Of a stretch of DNA of 29,523 nucleotides, positions 23,347-29,523 are shown one piece after another. Numbering within the stretch: the stretch's first letter is position 1; the number at the start of each line of letters is the position of its first letter. Location: positions 1 to 29,523 of the forward strand of contig DASZBX010000141.1 in assembly GCA_035943635.1 (NCBI GenBank), in the 5' to 3' direction. The translations under genes and the position numbers were made by a program. This DNA is from DASZBX01 sp035943635 (GTDB lineage Bacteria; Actinomycetota; Actinomycetes; Streptomycetales; Catenulisporaceae). The notes under the pieces are model-generated. The model was not told the origin of the DNA and did not search any database. It saw nothing but the letters and a program-made list of their open reading frames with translations.

Positions 23347-23991
23347 TCACCGAGATAGAGCCAGCCCAGCCGACGGATCGAGTTGGCTGTGTTCAACGGC
23401 GGCTTCGGTCGGCGCATGAGTGACCCTCTGGTGGGGCTCCGGCGGGTACTCAGTGGTCCCCGCCATCACCGTGACAAGCACTTCTTGCGCCCACCACAGC
23501 CACTCAATGTCCTCCCTCAGGTCGCCGCAAAGGCGGAGTAGAGCTTTGCGAGAGGAGTTGGATGGCGGATCGAATTCGAATGTGCTCGGCTCGATGTTTT
23601 CCAGCCACGACCGTTGAGGCTCCGGCAAAGCCGCCACCAGTAGCCTGTGCTCGCACACGATGTACCTGCCCACACGCTCCTCCACCGTATGGCGCAACGT
23701 CGCGGACGTCACCGCCTCCTGCGGATCCCGAAGTTGCCGCAAGACGGAGTCCTCTGCGGCGTCCAACGCTGCCAGCAGTTCGGCGATCACTAGATTGAAC
23801 TGGTAGGCCGCCGTCCTGTTCTGCGCGACCACCGCCCAGGCTTCAGCTGACGAGCGCACCAGCGACGCCTGCACTTCCGCAGCGCGGTTCGTGGCCCGTG
23901 TCTGCCAGAACACGACCACACCGCCGATGAGCCCCGAGCCCACCACGGCGCCGATCACCGACGCCCATACACCAATCCAAAACGCTGACAT
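23347..23991 (-). CDS. Membrane-anchored hypothetical protein (214 aa)
   Basis: ATG at 23991 is chosen because the protein then begins directly with one transmembrane helix (MSAFWIGVWASVIGAVVGSG then LIGGVVVFWQ, residues 4-30), preceded by GGGAGAG. The remaining 180 residues are cytoplasmic and helical (RSSAEAWAVVAQNRTAAYQF, IAELLAALDAAEDSVLRQLR, GDLREDIEWLWWAQEVLVTV). The N-terminal layout recalls single-pass proteins with a long cytoplasmic helical domain seen in actinobacterial accessory DNA. No enzymatic motif is seen. It diverges from the NADAR gene. Confidence 0.75.
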   Translation of the reverse strand: MSAFWIGVWASVIGAVVGSGLIGGVVVFWQTRATNRAAEVQASLVRSSAEAWAVVAQNRTAAYQFNLVIAELLAALDAAEDSVLRQLRDPQEAVTSATLRHTVEERVGRYIVCEHRLLVAALPEPQRSWLENIEPSTFEFDPPSNSSRKALLRLCGDLREDIEWLWWAQEVLVTVMAGTTEYPPEPHQRVTHAPTEAAVEHSQLDPSAGLALSR

Positions 23992-24188
23992 AGGCCCATG
24001 CTCTCCCGCGCCACTGACAACACCGCATTCGAGCAGCGCAGGCGATCGGAGCGGACGTTCGAACCCTGCCTCTGGGCGGGTGCCGGGCCGGCGTCCCGGC
24101 CCGCGGCGGATCGGACCTGCGTCGGCCTCGATACCGGGACCGGTTCCGCGCCGACCCGGGTCTACCGGAGCCGGACCGGCGGGCGTCC

Positions 24189-24310
24189 GGTCGTTCGGCC
24201 TCGCTGCGCTCGGGCGCTCCACCGTGACGCCGCTCGCCCCGCCCCGGTCATCGACCGGCGTCGCGAAACCCACGGCCCGCACCCCGGGCTCACGAACGCA
24301 GGAGAAGACC
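24189..24310 (+). promoter_or_regulatory. GC-rich leader with 35-base repeat, before NADAR gene
   Basis: 24189-24223 repeats 5808-5842 exactly. It is followed by GC-rich inverted repeats (CCCCGGTCATCGACCGG) and a GGAGAAG ribosome binding site at 24301. It lies in the 319-base gap between divergent genes. Confidence 0.6.
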
Positions 24311-24892
24311 ATGACACTCCCGGCCGAGCCGCCCCCCGCACACCACGCGCGCACGCCGCAGGACTTGGCCGCCGCCATCCGCGTCGGCGGCCAACCGGAT
24401 TGGCTGCTGTTCTGGGGGCACCGCCCCGCGCCCGACGGATCAGTCAGCGCCGTCTGCCTGAGCCAATGGTATCCAGCATCCTTCACCATCGAAGGCATCG
24501 AATACCCCACCGCCGAGCACTACATGATGTGCGCCAAGGCCCGCGTCTTCCAGGACGCCGAAGCCGAGGCCCGCATCCTTCACGCCGCCACGCCCGCCAA
24601 GGCCAAGCAACTCGGCCGACAGGTGCGCGGATACAACGACACACTCTGGTCCCGGCACCGCCAAACGGCGGTGTTCCTCGGCAACGTCGCCAAATTCCAC
24701 CAGAACCCGGCCCTCGGCGACTTCCTCGCCGCGACCGGGTCCCGGGTGCTGGCCGAGGCCAACCCGTACGACAAGATCTGGGGAATCGGCCTACGGGCGA
24801 GCGACCCGCGCGCCACTGACCCGGACGGCTGGCCCGGGAGGAATCTTCTGGGGTTCACTCTCATGCAGGTGCGCGATCACTTGGCGCGCTAG
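24311..24892 (+). CDS. NADAR-family protein (YbiA-like N-glycosidase fold)
   Basis: 193 residues, ATG at 24311 with GGAGAAG. It has the NADAR signatures: LLFWGHRPAPDG, LSQWYPASFTIEGIEYPTAE, HYMMCAKARVFQDAEAEARI, a charged region (TPAKAKQLGRQVRGYNDTLW), KFHQNPALGDFLAATGSRVL, EANPYDKIWGIGL and GRNLLGFTLMQVRDHL. Known members cleave N-glycosidic bonds in riboflavin-pathway intermediates, or remove ADP-ribose from guanine, some paired with DarT-type toxins; which applies here cannot be told from sequence. No DarT-like toxin is seen in the window. A Nudix gene, now broken by an insertion, lies tail-to-tail 94 bases away, and both families act on nucleotide-sugar metabolites. The key E, W and D residues appear present. 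Confidence 0.92.
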   Translation: MTLPAEPPPAHHARTPQDLAAAIRVGGQPDWLLFWGHRPAPDGSVSAVCLSQWYPASFTIEGIEYPTAEHYMMCAKARVFQDAEAEARILHAATPAKAKQLGRQVRGYNDTLWSRHRQTAVFLGNVAKFHQNPALGDFLAATGSRVLAEANPYDKIWGIGLRASDPRATDPDGWPGRNLLGFTLMQVRDHLAR

Positions 24893-24903
24893 CCGCCCCG
24901 GAA

Positions 24904-24933
24904 GTCCGGGACGCGCACGGCCGCGTCCCGGAC
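24904..24933. terminator. Bidirectional terminator between NADAR and Nudix genes
   Basis: Perfect 12-bp stem GTCCGGGACGCG / CGCGTCCCGGAC with a 6-base loop, between two converging genes. Confidence 0.8.
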
Positions 24934-24986
24934 CCGGCTGGCACGGCCTGAGACCGACGGCCGGTAGGGGCGGGGCCGCCATGTGG

Positions 24987-25391
24987 TCACGGGTTCTGTT
25001 CCTGACACGAGGCGGCAAGTCCCGCCCAGTTCTCCCGCAGATACGCCGCCAGCCCCGGCGGGCGCAGATCGATGCCGGCCAGACCGTTGTCGGTGAACGG
25101 CACACGGTCGATCTCGTAGGTTCCGCGTTCGGGTTTGGCGAACTCGCTGCCGGTGCGCCGTGCAGGGTCCATCTGTCCGAGGGTGGCCAGGAAGAAGTGC
25201 TGGATCGCGATGCCGCCGCCAGGGTGGTGGTCGGTCAGCACCAGGACCTGCATCACGACGTGGAGGTCCGCGCCGGCTTCCTCCATCGCCTCGCGCCGTA
25301 CGGTACCGGCGAGGTCGGCGTCTTGCGGTTCCCGGCCCACGCCGATGGTCACCCAGTAAGGGGCCGAATTTGGGCGGGTGCGCTTGATTAA
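24987..25391 (-). pseudogene. Nudix hydrolase, C-terminal part (split by IS5)
   Basis: Minus-strand remnant encoding most of a 159-aa Nudix hydrolase. Its Nudix box reads G-REPQD-A-DLAGTVR-REAMEEAGA: the REUxEE core is intact, but the first conserved Glu of the box is Ala. Before it lies IKRTRPNSAPYWVTIGVG and after it VVMQVLVLTDHHPGGG and FFLATLGQMDP. The N-terminal 26 codons lie at 26445-26522. Removing 25392-26444 and one TAA restores DLVLIKRTRPNSAPYW in frame. The intact enzyme would hydrolyse a nucleoside diphosphate linked to another moiety; the substrate is unknown. Confidence 0.85.
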
Positions 25392-26444
25392 CGACAGGGT
25401 GCGCGATTGACCTTGGGGCGTGCTGGCCTGGCGGGTTGCCTGATGGGTGATCACCTCTCGGCGGTGCGGTCGGAGACCAGGCCGGCTACGGCTCGGTAGG
25501 TCTCGTCGAAGTCTTCGCGGCGGCCGAGGTAGCGCTGGAGGGTTCGCCACTGCTTGTGCTCGGCGTTGGCGTGCTCCACGCAGATGCGTTCGGAGGACTG
25601 CTGATGACGTGCGGTGTCCCAGGCGGCGATGTCGTCGGGACTCGCGTCTTTCTTCGGCTTGGGCGGCGGGGCCTGGACCTGGTCGGGGAACTTCTTGGCC
25701 AGGCCCCGGTAACCTGCATCGACCTTGGCCTTGACCTCGGGAAACCGTTCGAACAGGTCGCAGATCCCTTCGGTGCTGACCGCGGTCTGGTCGTGCATGC
25801 GGCCGGGACGGAACGCTCCGGCCCACAGGGTGCGGCCCCGCTCGTCGGTGATGACCGTGGCCTTCTTGGTGTTCTGCCTCTTCTTGCCCGAGACGAACGC
25901 ACGGCGGCCGGGCTTGTTCGCTTGGGGGCGCCGCACCTGTACCTCGGTGCCGTCCAGCCGCAGTGTGATTCCCTCGGCCGCGGCGTAGGCGAAGACATCG
26001 GCCAGGGTGTGAAGGCGCAGGCCGGGGTTTCCCGGGACGGCGAAGCCACGGGCGGCCAGCAGCGGCCGGACCTCATGGACGGCCCGGGTCACGGTGGAGC
26101 GGTCCACCCCGTAGAGCTCGGCCAAGGCCGCGTGCGGGAGCTGGAACCGCAGGACGACCAGGGTGACGATCACCCGGTCGACGAACACCAGGTCGTGGTC
26201 CGGGCCCGCTCCGGCAGCCCGCAGGCGGTCGTGACCGCGACGCTCACGCAGCCGGCCCTCTTCCGCGGCCATCCACACACCAGCCAACTCGGCGACAAGT
26301 TCGCCAAGATGCCGCGGACGCAGGCCGGTGAAGATACGCTTGGACAAGGCCGTGCGGCCCAGGTATTGCGTCACAACAACACCCAAGCCGCACGGCCTGC
26401 CTCATGTCAGGACAATGCCCCGATCGTTATCGCACACCACGCCG
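25392..26444 (-). mobile_element. Complete IS5-family insertion sequence (1053 bp)
   Basis: The ends are inverted repeats: left CGACAGGGTGCGCGAT, right (reversed) CGGCGTGGTGTGCGAT, both leading to a GGGGC block. TAA is duplicated at 25389-25391 and 26445-26447, matching the short T-N-A target type of the IS1031-like subgroup. One transposase gene fills it. It interrupts a Nudix gene, and the restored frame shows the insertion is recent and clean. Confidence 0.9.
25451..26386 (-). CDS. IS5-family transposase (DDE_Tnp_4)
   Basis: 311 residues with the helix-turn-helix-type N-terminal region (LPHAALAELYGVDRSTVTRA, VHEVRPLLAARG) and the DDE catalytic core: D in ITLRLDGTEVQVRRP, D in EVKAKVDAGYRGLAKKFPDQ, E in SERICVEHANAEHKQWRTLQ. 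The KKRQNTKKATVITDERGRTL segment is typical of the family. The start may be a little downstream of 26386. The gene looks intact and probably functional in moving the element that splits the Nudix gene. Confidence 0.93.
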   Translation of the reverse strand: MGVVVTQYLGRTALSKRIFTGLRPRHLGELVAELAGVWMAAEEGRLRERRGHDRLRAAGAGPDHDLVFVDRVIVTLVVLRFQLPHAALAELYGVDRSTVTRAVHEVRPLLAARGFAVPGNPGLRLHTLADVFAYAAAEGITLRLDGTEVQVRRPQANKPGRRAFVSGKKRQNTKKATVITDERGRTLWAGAFRPGRMHDQTAVSTEGICDLFERFPEVKAKVDAGYRGLAKKFPDQVQAPPPKPKKDASPDDIAAWDTARHQQSSERICVEHANAEHKQWRTLQRYLGRREDFDETYRAVAGLVSDRTAER

Positions 26445-26522
26445 TAAGACCAGGTCGCCGCCGTCGAGCAGGATGGCCCTGGCCGAGCGGCGCACGACGT
26501 GCTCATCTGTCGCCTGCGCCAT
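26445..26522 (-). pseudogene. Nudix hydrolase, N-terminal part
   Basis: ATG at 26522 begins MAQATDEHVVRRSARAILLD followed by GGDLVL, the first strand of a Nudix fold, and then meets the insertion sequence. It continues at 25391. The gene appears leaderless (see the -10 at 26530-26535). Confidence 0.8.
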
Positions 26523-26529
26523 GCGTCCG

Positions 26530-26535
26530 ATACTA
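26530..26535 (-). promoter_or_regulatory. -10 box for a leaderless Nudix transcript
   Basis: TAGTAT read on the minus strand lies exactly 7 bases before the ATG at 26522, and no ribosome binding site is present. This spacing and the TANNNT form are typical of leaderless actinobacterial mRNAs. Confidence 0.5.
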
Positions 26536-26667
26536 CTAGTCAAACCACTGCTACCAGGCGGATACGGTACCGGCTCCTGGCCTCTCGGGGTATCGGCCAG
26601 GCGCCCACTGCGGGTCGGCGAGGGCAGCACGGGCGCCGCTGCGCCGCAAGGGCCGGAGCCGCTGCGC

Positions 26668-26768
26668 GGGCGAGCTGCGCTCGCACCCTTGCCCCGCTCT
26701 GGGCGGCTCGTGCTGGCCGCGCCCCGTAAGCGTGCCACGGCCCGGCACTACCCACCCGAGGAATCAGT
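26668..26768 (+). promoter_or_regulatory. GC-rich leader before 26769 gene
   Basis: GGGCGAGCTGCGCTCGCACC at 26668-26687 is related in form to the repeated leader blocks elsewhere: a fold-back around CTGCGC (CGAGC-TGC-GCTCG), about 80 bases before the start. CCGAGGAA is the ribosome binding site. Confidence 0.45.
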
Positions 26769-27284
26769 ATGGTGACCCACTTCGCCCCACCCGAAGCCGA
26801 CCACAGCGGCGCCGTGAACCTTCTTCCCACCGGCGTGCGCTCATTCGACACTGTCGGCGACTACCTCACCGCCTGGCACACCGTTCCCGCCGGGCGCTAC
26901 CTGCTGCTGCACGTCGCCGGGTGCGCGCGCGTCGCCGAGCAGGAGCGGTTCTTCGGCGCCGACGCGGTGTACGAGTTCACCGGATTCACCGCCCGGCACA
27001 CCTCCAACCTCGACCTGTACGCCGAGCACCACCACCGGTCGCTGCCGTGCGGGTGCCTGCCGAGCCCGGACTACTTCGCCGAGCTGCCAGACGGAACGCA
27101 CTGGCACCTTCCGCGCAGTGCCGACGATTCGCGCCACGCGGTGATCCGGCGAGTCGGCAGCCAGTGGCGGCCGGTGGCCTGGTGCGCGCGCGAAGACCAG
27201 GCCGCCGAGCTGATACGGCAGTGGCCTGATGCACTGGCCGTGCCGGTGGTGCGGGAGTTCCCGCACCCGGCGCGCTGCTCCTGA
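26769..27284 (+). CDS. Hypothetical protein (171 aa)
   Basis: ATG at 26769 with GAGGAA upstream. 171 residues rich in H, W and C (DYLTAWHTVPAGRYLLLHVA, EHHHRSLPCGCLPSPDYFAE, THWHLPRSADDSRHAVIRRV, WRPVAWCAREDQAAELIRQW). The HHH..C.C and W.H elements might bind a metal, but no known site is recognised. It is a probable stand-alone gene with its own GC-rich leader and a strong hairpin after the stop. Function unknown. Confidence 0.75.
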   Translation: MVTHFAPPEADHSGAVNLLPTGVRSFDTVGDYLTAWHTVPAGRYLLLHVAGCARVAEQERFFGADAVYEFTGFTARHTSNLDLYAEHHHRSLPCGCLPSPDYFAELPDGTHWHLPRSADDSRHAVIRRVGSQWRPVAWCAREDQAAELIRQWPDALAVPVVREFPHPARCS

Positions 27285-27290
27285 TCGCCT

Positions 27291-27322
27291 CAGCGCCGAC
27301 CGCCCGTAGGCGGCCGGCGCTG
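27291..27322. terminator. Terminator hairpin between converging genes
   Basis: CAGCGCCG-A-CCGCC / GGCGG-C-CGGCGCTG: 13 pairs with one A-C mismatch and loop CGTA, just after the stop of the 26769 gene. Confidence 0.7.
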
Positions 27323-27396
27323 CTCGGCGGCTCGCGGTGCGGATCTGACGGTGCGGGTGTTCGCGCGTCCTGTCTGGCGGCCCAAGGGCGGGGCGG

Positions 27397-28031
27397 CTAT
27401 CGGCCGGTTGCGGTCAGCAGGTCCCGGGCCAGGTCACCCGCCGCCTGCTCTCCGCGCACGGTGCGCACGCCAGTCAGGCGAGGGGCGTAAAAGCCGCCCT
27501 CGTACGTCTCCGTCCAGCTGTGGCCGCAGGCGCCGCACCAGATGCTCAGCCGGTGCGGGTCGAACTCCGCGGCGAATCCGCTGCGGTGGTGGCAACCGGG
27601 ACACCAGCCCGTCCACCAAAACTGCCCGTGCCGTCGACGTATTCGACGCTGTAGCGGCGGATCTCGGGCAGGAGTCCCGCGCTGTGATCGTGCTCGACGC
27701 GGCCGAGCAGCCGTGGGAGGCACACTTCCTGATTCAGCCGGCGCCCTTCGGCGCCGAACCTCGGTTCGCCCGACTCGGCGTAGAGCCGGTCGAACAGCTC
27801 GACGCTGATCGCGTCGAAGTCCAGTCGGCGGGCGCAGGTGCGGAAACTGTGGGTCGCCCACACGTCCTTCCCGTCGCAGTGCAGTGACACGACATCGGCG
27901 AAGGCCCGCTCGGACCAGTCCGCGGTGTGAGGCCCCGGGCAGGTGAGCAGGAGCGCGGCCCGGCCGTCGGCGGCGTCGGCCAGGCAGATACGGCCGACCA
28001 CCGTGCGCTCCCGGGTGAGAGTGGGTGTCAT
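27397..28031 (-). pseudogene. Zinc-ribbon hypothetical protein with one-base frameshift
   Basis: ATG at 28031. The first 135 residues (DVVSLHCDGKDVWATHSFRT, FDAISVELFDRLYAESGEPR, IRRYSVEYVDGTG) are in one frame. The coding signal then moves to another frame at the GGG run (27625-27627): with one more G it reads DGTGQFWWTGWCPGCHHRSG, then SIWCGACGHSWTETYEGGFY. This gives a C-terminal zinc ribbon (CPGC ... CGAC) and a 211-aa protein ending at 27397. Without correction the frame stops at 27546. The indel may be a sequencing error or real. Function unknown. It lies 16 bases downstream of the small RHIM-like gene and is probably co-transcribed with it. Confidence 0.7.
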
Positions 28032-28047
28032 GGTCCGCAGCCCGGTG

Positions 28048-28362
28048 CTAGCTGCGTTCCCGAAGTTGCCGCAGCAGCTCCTCTGCGCGCGCGGAGCGCT
28101 GCCCGTGGTCGGCGCCGGACATCTGCGCCAAGTACGCCTCGATTTCCCCGACCAGATGCGACGCAAGCGCGACGCCCGCCGCGCTCTGGGCCGCATTGCG
28201 CCGCCCTACCTGCACGACGGGCGGAGCGCCGGGGCCGTCGCCGAACGTCAGGTCGCCGTGCAGGTCTCCGGCCTGGATCAGCGTCCCGCCGACGGTCCCT
28301 GTGACGGAGTTGTGCACTACGCCCCGGTGGCCGCTGGGGTAGCTGCTGTGTTGATCGGTCAT
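28048..28362 (-). CDS. Small protein with RHIM-like amyloid motif (104 aa)
   Basis: ATG at 28362. Residues 18-40, NSVTGTVGGTLIQAGDLHGD, carry the N.v.Gtv.G..iQaG.i.G.v pattern found in many actinobacterial proteins and related to the RHIM / bacterial amyloid signalling core (h-Q-h-G; here I29-Q30-A31-G32). A second VVQVG lies at residues 49-53. The C-terminal half is helical and basic/acidic (GVALASHLVGEIEAYLAQMS, RSARAEELLRQLRERS). Proteins with such motifs often sit near NLR-type or cell-death effectors, and none is visible in this window. It lies upstream of the zinc-ribbon gene on the same strand. A signalling role is inference. Confidence 0.75.
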   Translation of the reverse strand: MTDQHSSYPSGHRGVVHNSVTGTVGGTLIQAGDLHGDLTFGDGPGAPPVVQVGRRNAAQSAAGVALASHLVGEIEAYLAQMSGADHGQRSARAEELLRQLRERS

Positions 28363-28468
28363 GGTGCGCCCTCGTGATGGTGGGAGTTTGCCTGCTATTG
28401 CAGGGCTACGGCGCACACTACCCACAGTCCGGCGCGCGCTAACGCATCGTACGCGCCCACAGCACAGA

Positions 28469-29353
28469 TCAGCCCTCTTCCATGCCGCGGCGGTCTGCGC
28501 CCGGAGCCGTTGCGGCTTGCAGCAGCCCGCCGAGTACGTCATCGAGTCCTTGCGCCCGGGTGGCATCGAATACGCAGGCGGGGAAGGCGTCGAGCAGCAC
28601 GATGACCGGGCCGGTGCACGGCCGGGCCGCCAGTGACCAGGCCGCACCGGTAGCACTCACCAGGAGGGGTTGGTCCCCGACCCGGTTGGCACGCACGGTG
28701 CCGACGGGAACGGGAGTCGCGGCCAGGGAGCGGGCCTGTTCGAGCGCTGCCAGCACGGCCGGCTCCTCCTGGCCGGTTCCCGGCTTCATTGCCAGGTCGA
28801 GCAACCGCAAGCCCTCGGCGGGGTCGAGCCCGAGATCGAGCCGGGCCATCTCCCGGCTGGAGGCGTCGGCGGGCTCGCGCAGCTCCCTGACGATCTGGTC
28901 GGCGAACACGCGCCGACCGGTCGGAGCCCAGCTCGGCGGATACGCCGGGGCCCACACCGGGGCCGGGCCGGGCGGATCGTGCGGATCACCGCGGCCGGCC
29001 AGGGCGAGCGGGCAGGCGAGCGGCCAGCCCGGACGTACGTGGTCGACGTCTGCGGCGTCCACGTGCCAACTCGCCTCGATGCCCATCGCGTGGATCGAGA
29101 GCACCGATCCGACGCGGTCCACATCACTGGACACGATCGTCCAGCGCGCCCCGGCCTGGTCCTGGGCCAGGCGCAGCGCGTAGCCGCCGGGTCGTGGCGG
29201 CAGCCCGAGCAGGTCGCACGCGGCGGGGTAGTCCGCCCCCAGTTCGCCGGGAAAGTTGCGCCCGGTGCACAACAGCGCGGTCACCGTCTCCAGCCCCGCC
29301 GCTCTGCCGCGCCCGGTCCCCGCCCCGTTGTTGCGTTTCTTCGCGTTGCTCAT
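28469..29353 (-). CDS. Hypothetical protein (294 aa)
   Basis: ATG at 29353 with GAGGCAGG upstream. 294 residues: a basic start (MSNAKKRNNGAGTGRGRAAG), mixed alpha/beta body (GGYALRLAQDQAGARWTIVS, GSVLSIHAMGIEASWHVDAA), a Pro/Trp-rich linker (PPGPAPVWAPAYPPSWAPTG) and a second domain (EMARLDLGLDPAEGLRLLDL, VIVLLDAFPACVFDATRAQG). No known motif. An IS3-type element begins only 30 bases upstream of its start, so its original promoter is probably displaced. It is upstream of the RHIM-like gene on the same strand with about 106 bases between them. Confidence 0.75.
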   Translation of the reverse strand: MSNAKKRNNGAGTGRGRAAGLETVTALLCTGRNFPGELGADYPAACDLLGLPPRPGGYALRLAQDQAGARWTIVSSDVDRVGSVLSIHAMGIEASWHVDAADVDHVRPGWPLACPLALAGRGDPHDPPGPAPVWAPAYPPSWAPTGRRVFADQIVRELREPADASSREMARLDLGLDPAEGLRLLDLAMKPGTGQEEPAVLAALEQARSLAATPVPVGTVRANRVGDQPLLVSATGAAWSLAARPCTGPVIVLLDAFPACVFDATRAQGLDDVLGGLLQAATAPGADRRGMEEG

Positions 29354-29383
29354 CGCCTGCCTCGTCGCCCTCTCGCCTACGCA

Positions 29384-29523
29384 TGAGTTTCCCTAGGGTT
29401 TTTGAGGTGCCTTAGCCCGTTGACCTGTTCTTTTGTGGGGTGCTGGGGGTTCGCCCGGTTGGGCGTACCCGGTTGGCGGTACCGGTGCGCGTCCCGGGGA
29501 TGGTGCCGGGGCTGCGCCGGGGT
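29384..29523 (-). mobile_element. Second IS3-type element, truncated by the window end
   Basis: The same end as the element at 6749 (TGAGTTTCCCTAGGGTTTT) begins here, with about nine differences in 140 bases. It has the same orientation as the first copy. The rest lies outside the window. Confidence 0.9.
29412..29523 (-). CDS. IS3 transposase OrfB, C-terminal end (partial)
   Basis: The last 36 or so codons of an OrfB closely related to that at 6777-7892, ending ...KNRSTG before TAA, against ...KNRSAG in the first copy. It is the Arg/Thr/Pro-rich tail; the catalytic core is beyond the window. Confidence 0.85.
   Translation of the reverse strand, partial: PRRSPGTIPGTRTGTANRVRPTGRTPSTPQKNRSTG

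Noticed and set aside
23347..24892. DarT-NADAR toxin-antitoxin pair
   Set aside because: Neither neighbour of the NADAR gene resembles a DarT ADP-ribosyltransferase. The upstream divergent gene is a membrane-anchored helical protein.
6749..29523. Composite transposon formed by the two IS3-type copies
   Set aside because: The first copy has its own ACC target duplication and its removal restores a gene, so it inserted singly. The two copies also differ at several percent of bases.
1..29523. CRISPR arrays, tRNA or rRNA genes
   Set aside because: I saw no regularly spaced direct repeats and no tRNA-like cloverleaf or rRNA sequence. A dedicated scan was not possible.

Overview
High-GC DNA with strong G/C bias at third codon positions, GTG starts, GC-rich hairpins between genes and many actinobacterial-type hypothetical proteins. 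The window looks like accessory DNA (plasmid, integrative element or genomic island) of a Streptomyces-like actinomycete. I see no rRNA, tRNA, CRISPR array, integrase, replication initiator or FtsK/Tra translocase, so the element type is not settled.

Layout. 1-6.4 kb: small hypothetical genes, a 631-aa AlbA_2 (Schlafen-type) protein, and a coupled minus-strand pair made of a 59-aa protein and a 252-aa helical protein. 6.5-9.7 kb: a gene on the minus strand is split by a complete IS3-family element (6749-8305, ACC target duplication). Removing the element restores one frame of 549 aa. 10.2-11.6 kb: a helix-turn-helix protein and a small membrane protein diverge around a 9-bp-arm palindrome. 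11.6-12.3 kb: a structure-rich non-coding stretch ends in a good sigma-70-type promoter and a long hairpin. 12.3-17.7 kb: a plus-strand run holds a ParB-like protein, a small protein, a PP-loop/PAPS-reductase-like protein (two compensating frameshifts), a phage Gp88-family protein and two hypothetical proteins. 18.2-20.9 kb: SSB, a small Cys-rich protein, an acidic protein, a Spd/DUF2637-like membrane protein with a C-terminal HTH, and a small HTH protein, with strong hairpins at several junctions. 21-24.9 kb: hypothetical proteins and a NADAR-family protein. 25-26.5 kb: a Nudix hydrolase gene split by an IS5-family element (25392-26444, TAA duplication); removal again restores the frame. 26.8-29.4 kb: hypothetical proteins, a frameshifted zinc-ribbon gene, a small protein with a RHIM-like motif, and at the end the start of a second, diverged copy of the IS3-type element.

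How the parts fit. ParB-like protein, SSB and the Spd-like membrane protein suggest maintenance and spread of a mobile replicon. The PP-loop plus Gp88 pair, closely linked behind the ParB-like gene, is the best candidate for an undescribed enzyme system; nucleic-acid modification is my inference, not something seen. Two families of leader elements recur upstream of otherwise unrelated genes. One is a long hairpin with fixed loop CGGCAT and different but fully complementary arms. The other is a GC-rich block 80-110 nt before start codons. They suggest a common layer of post-transcriptional control, or cassettes gained with their leaders. Two IS insertions and several one-base frameshifts show that part of the region is decaying, or that some indels are sequence errors.
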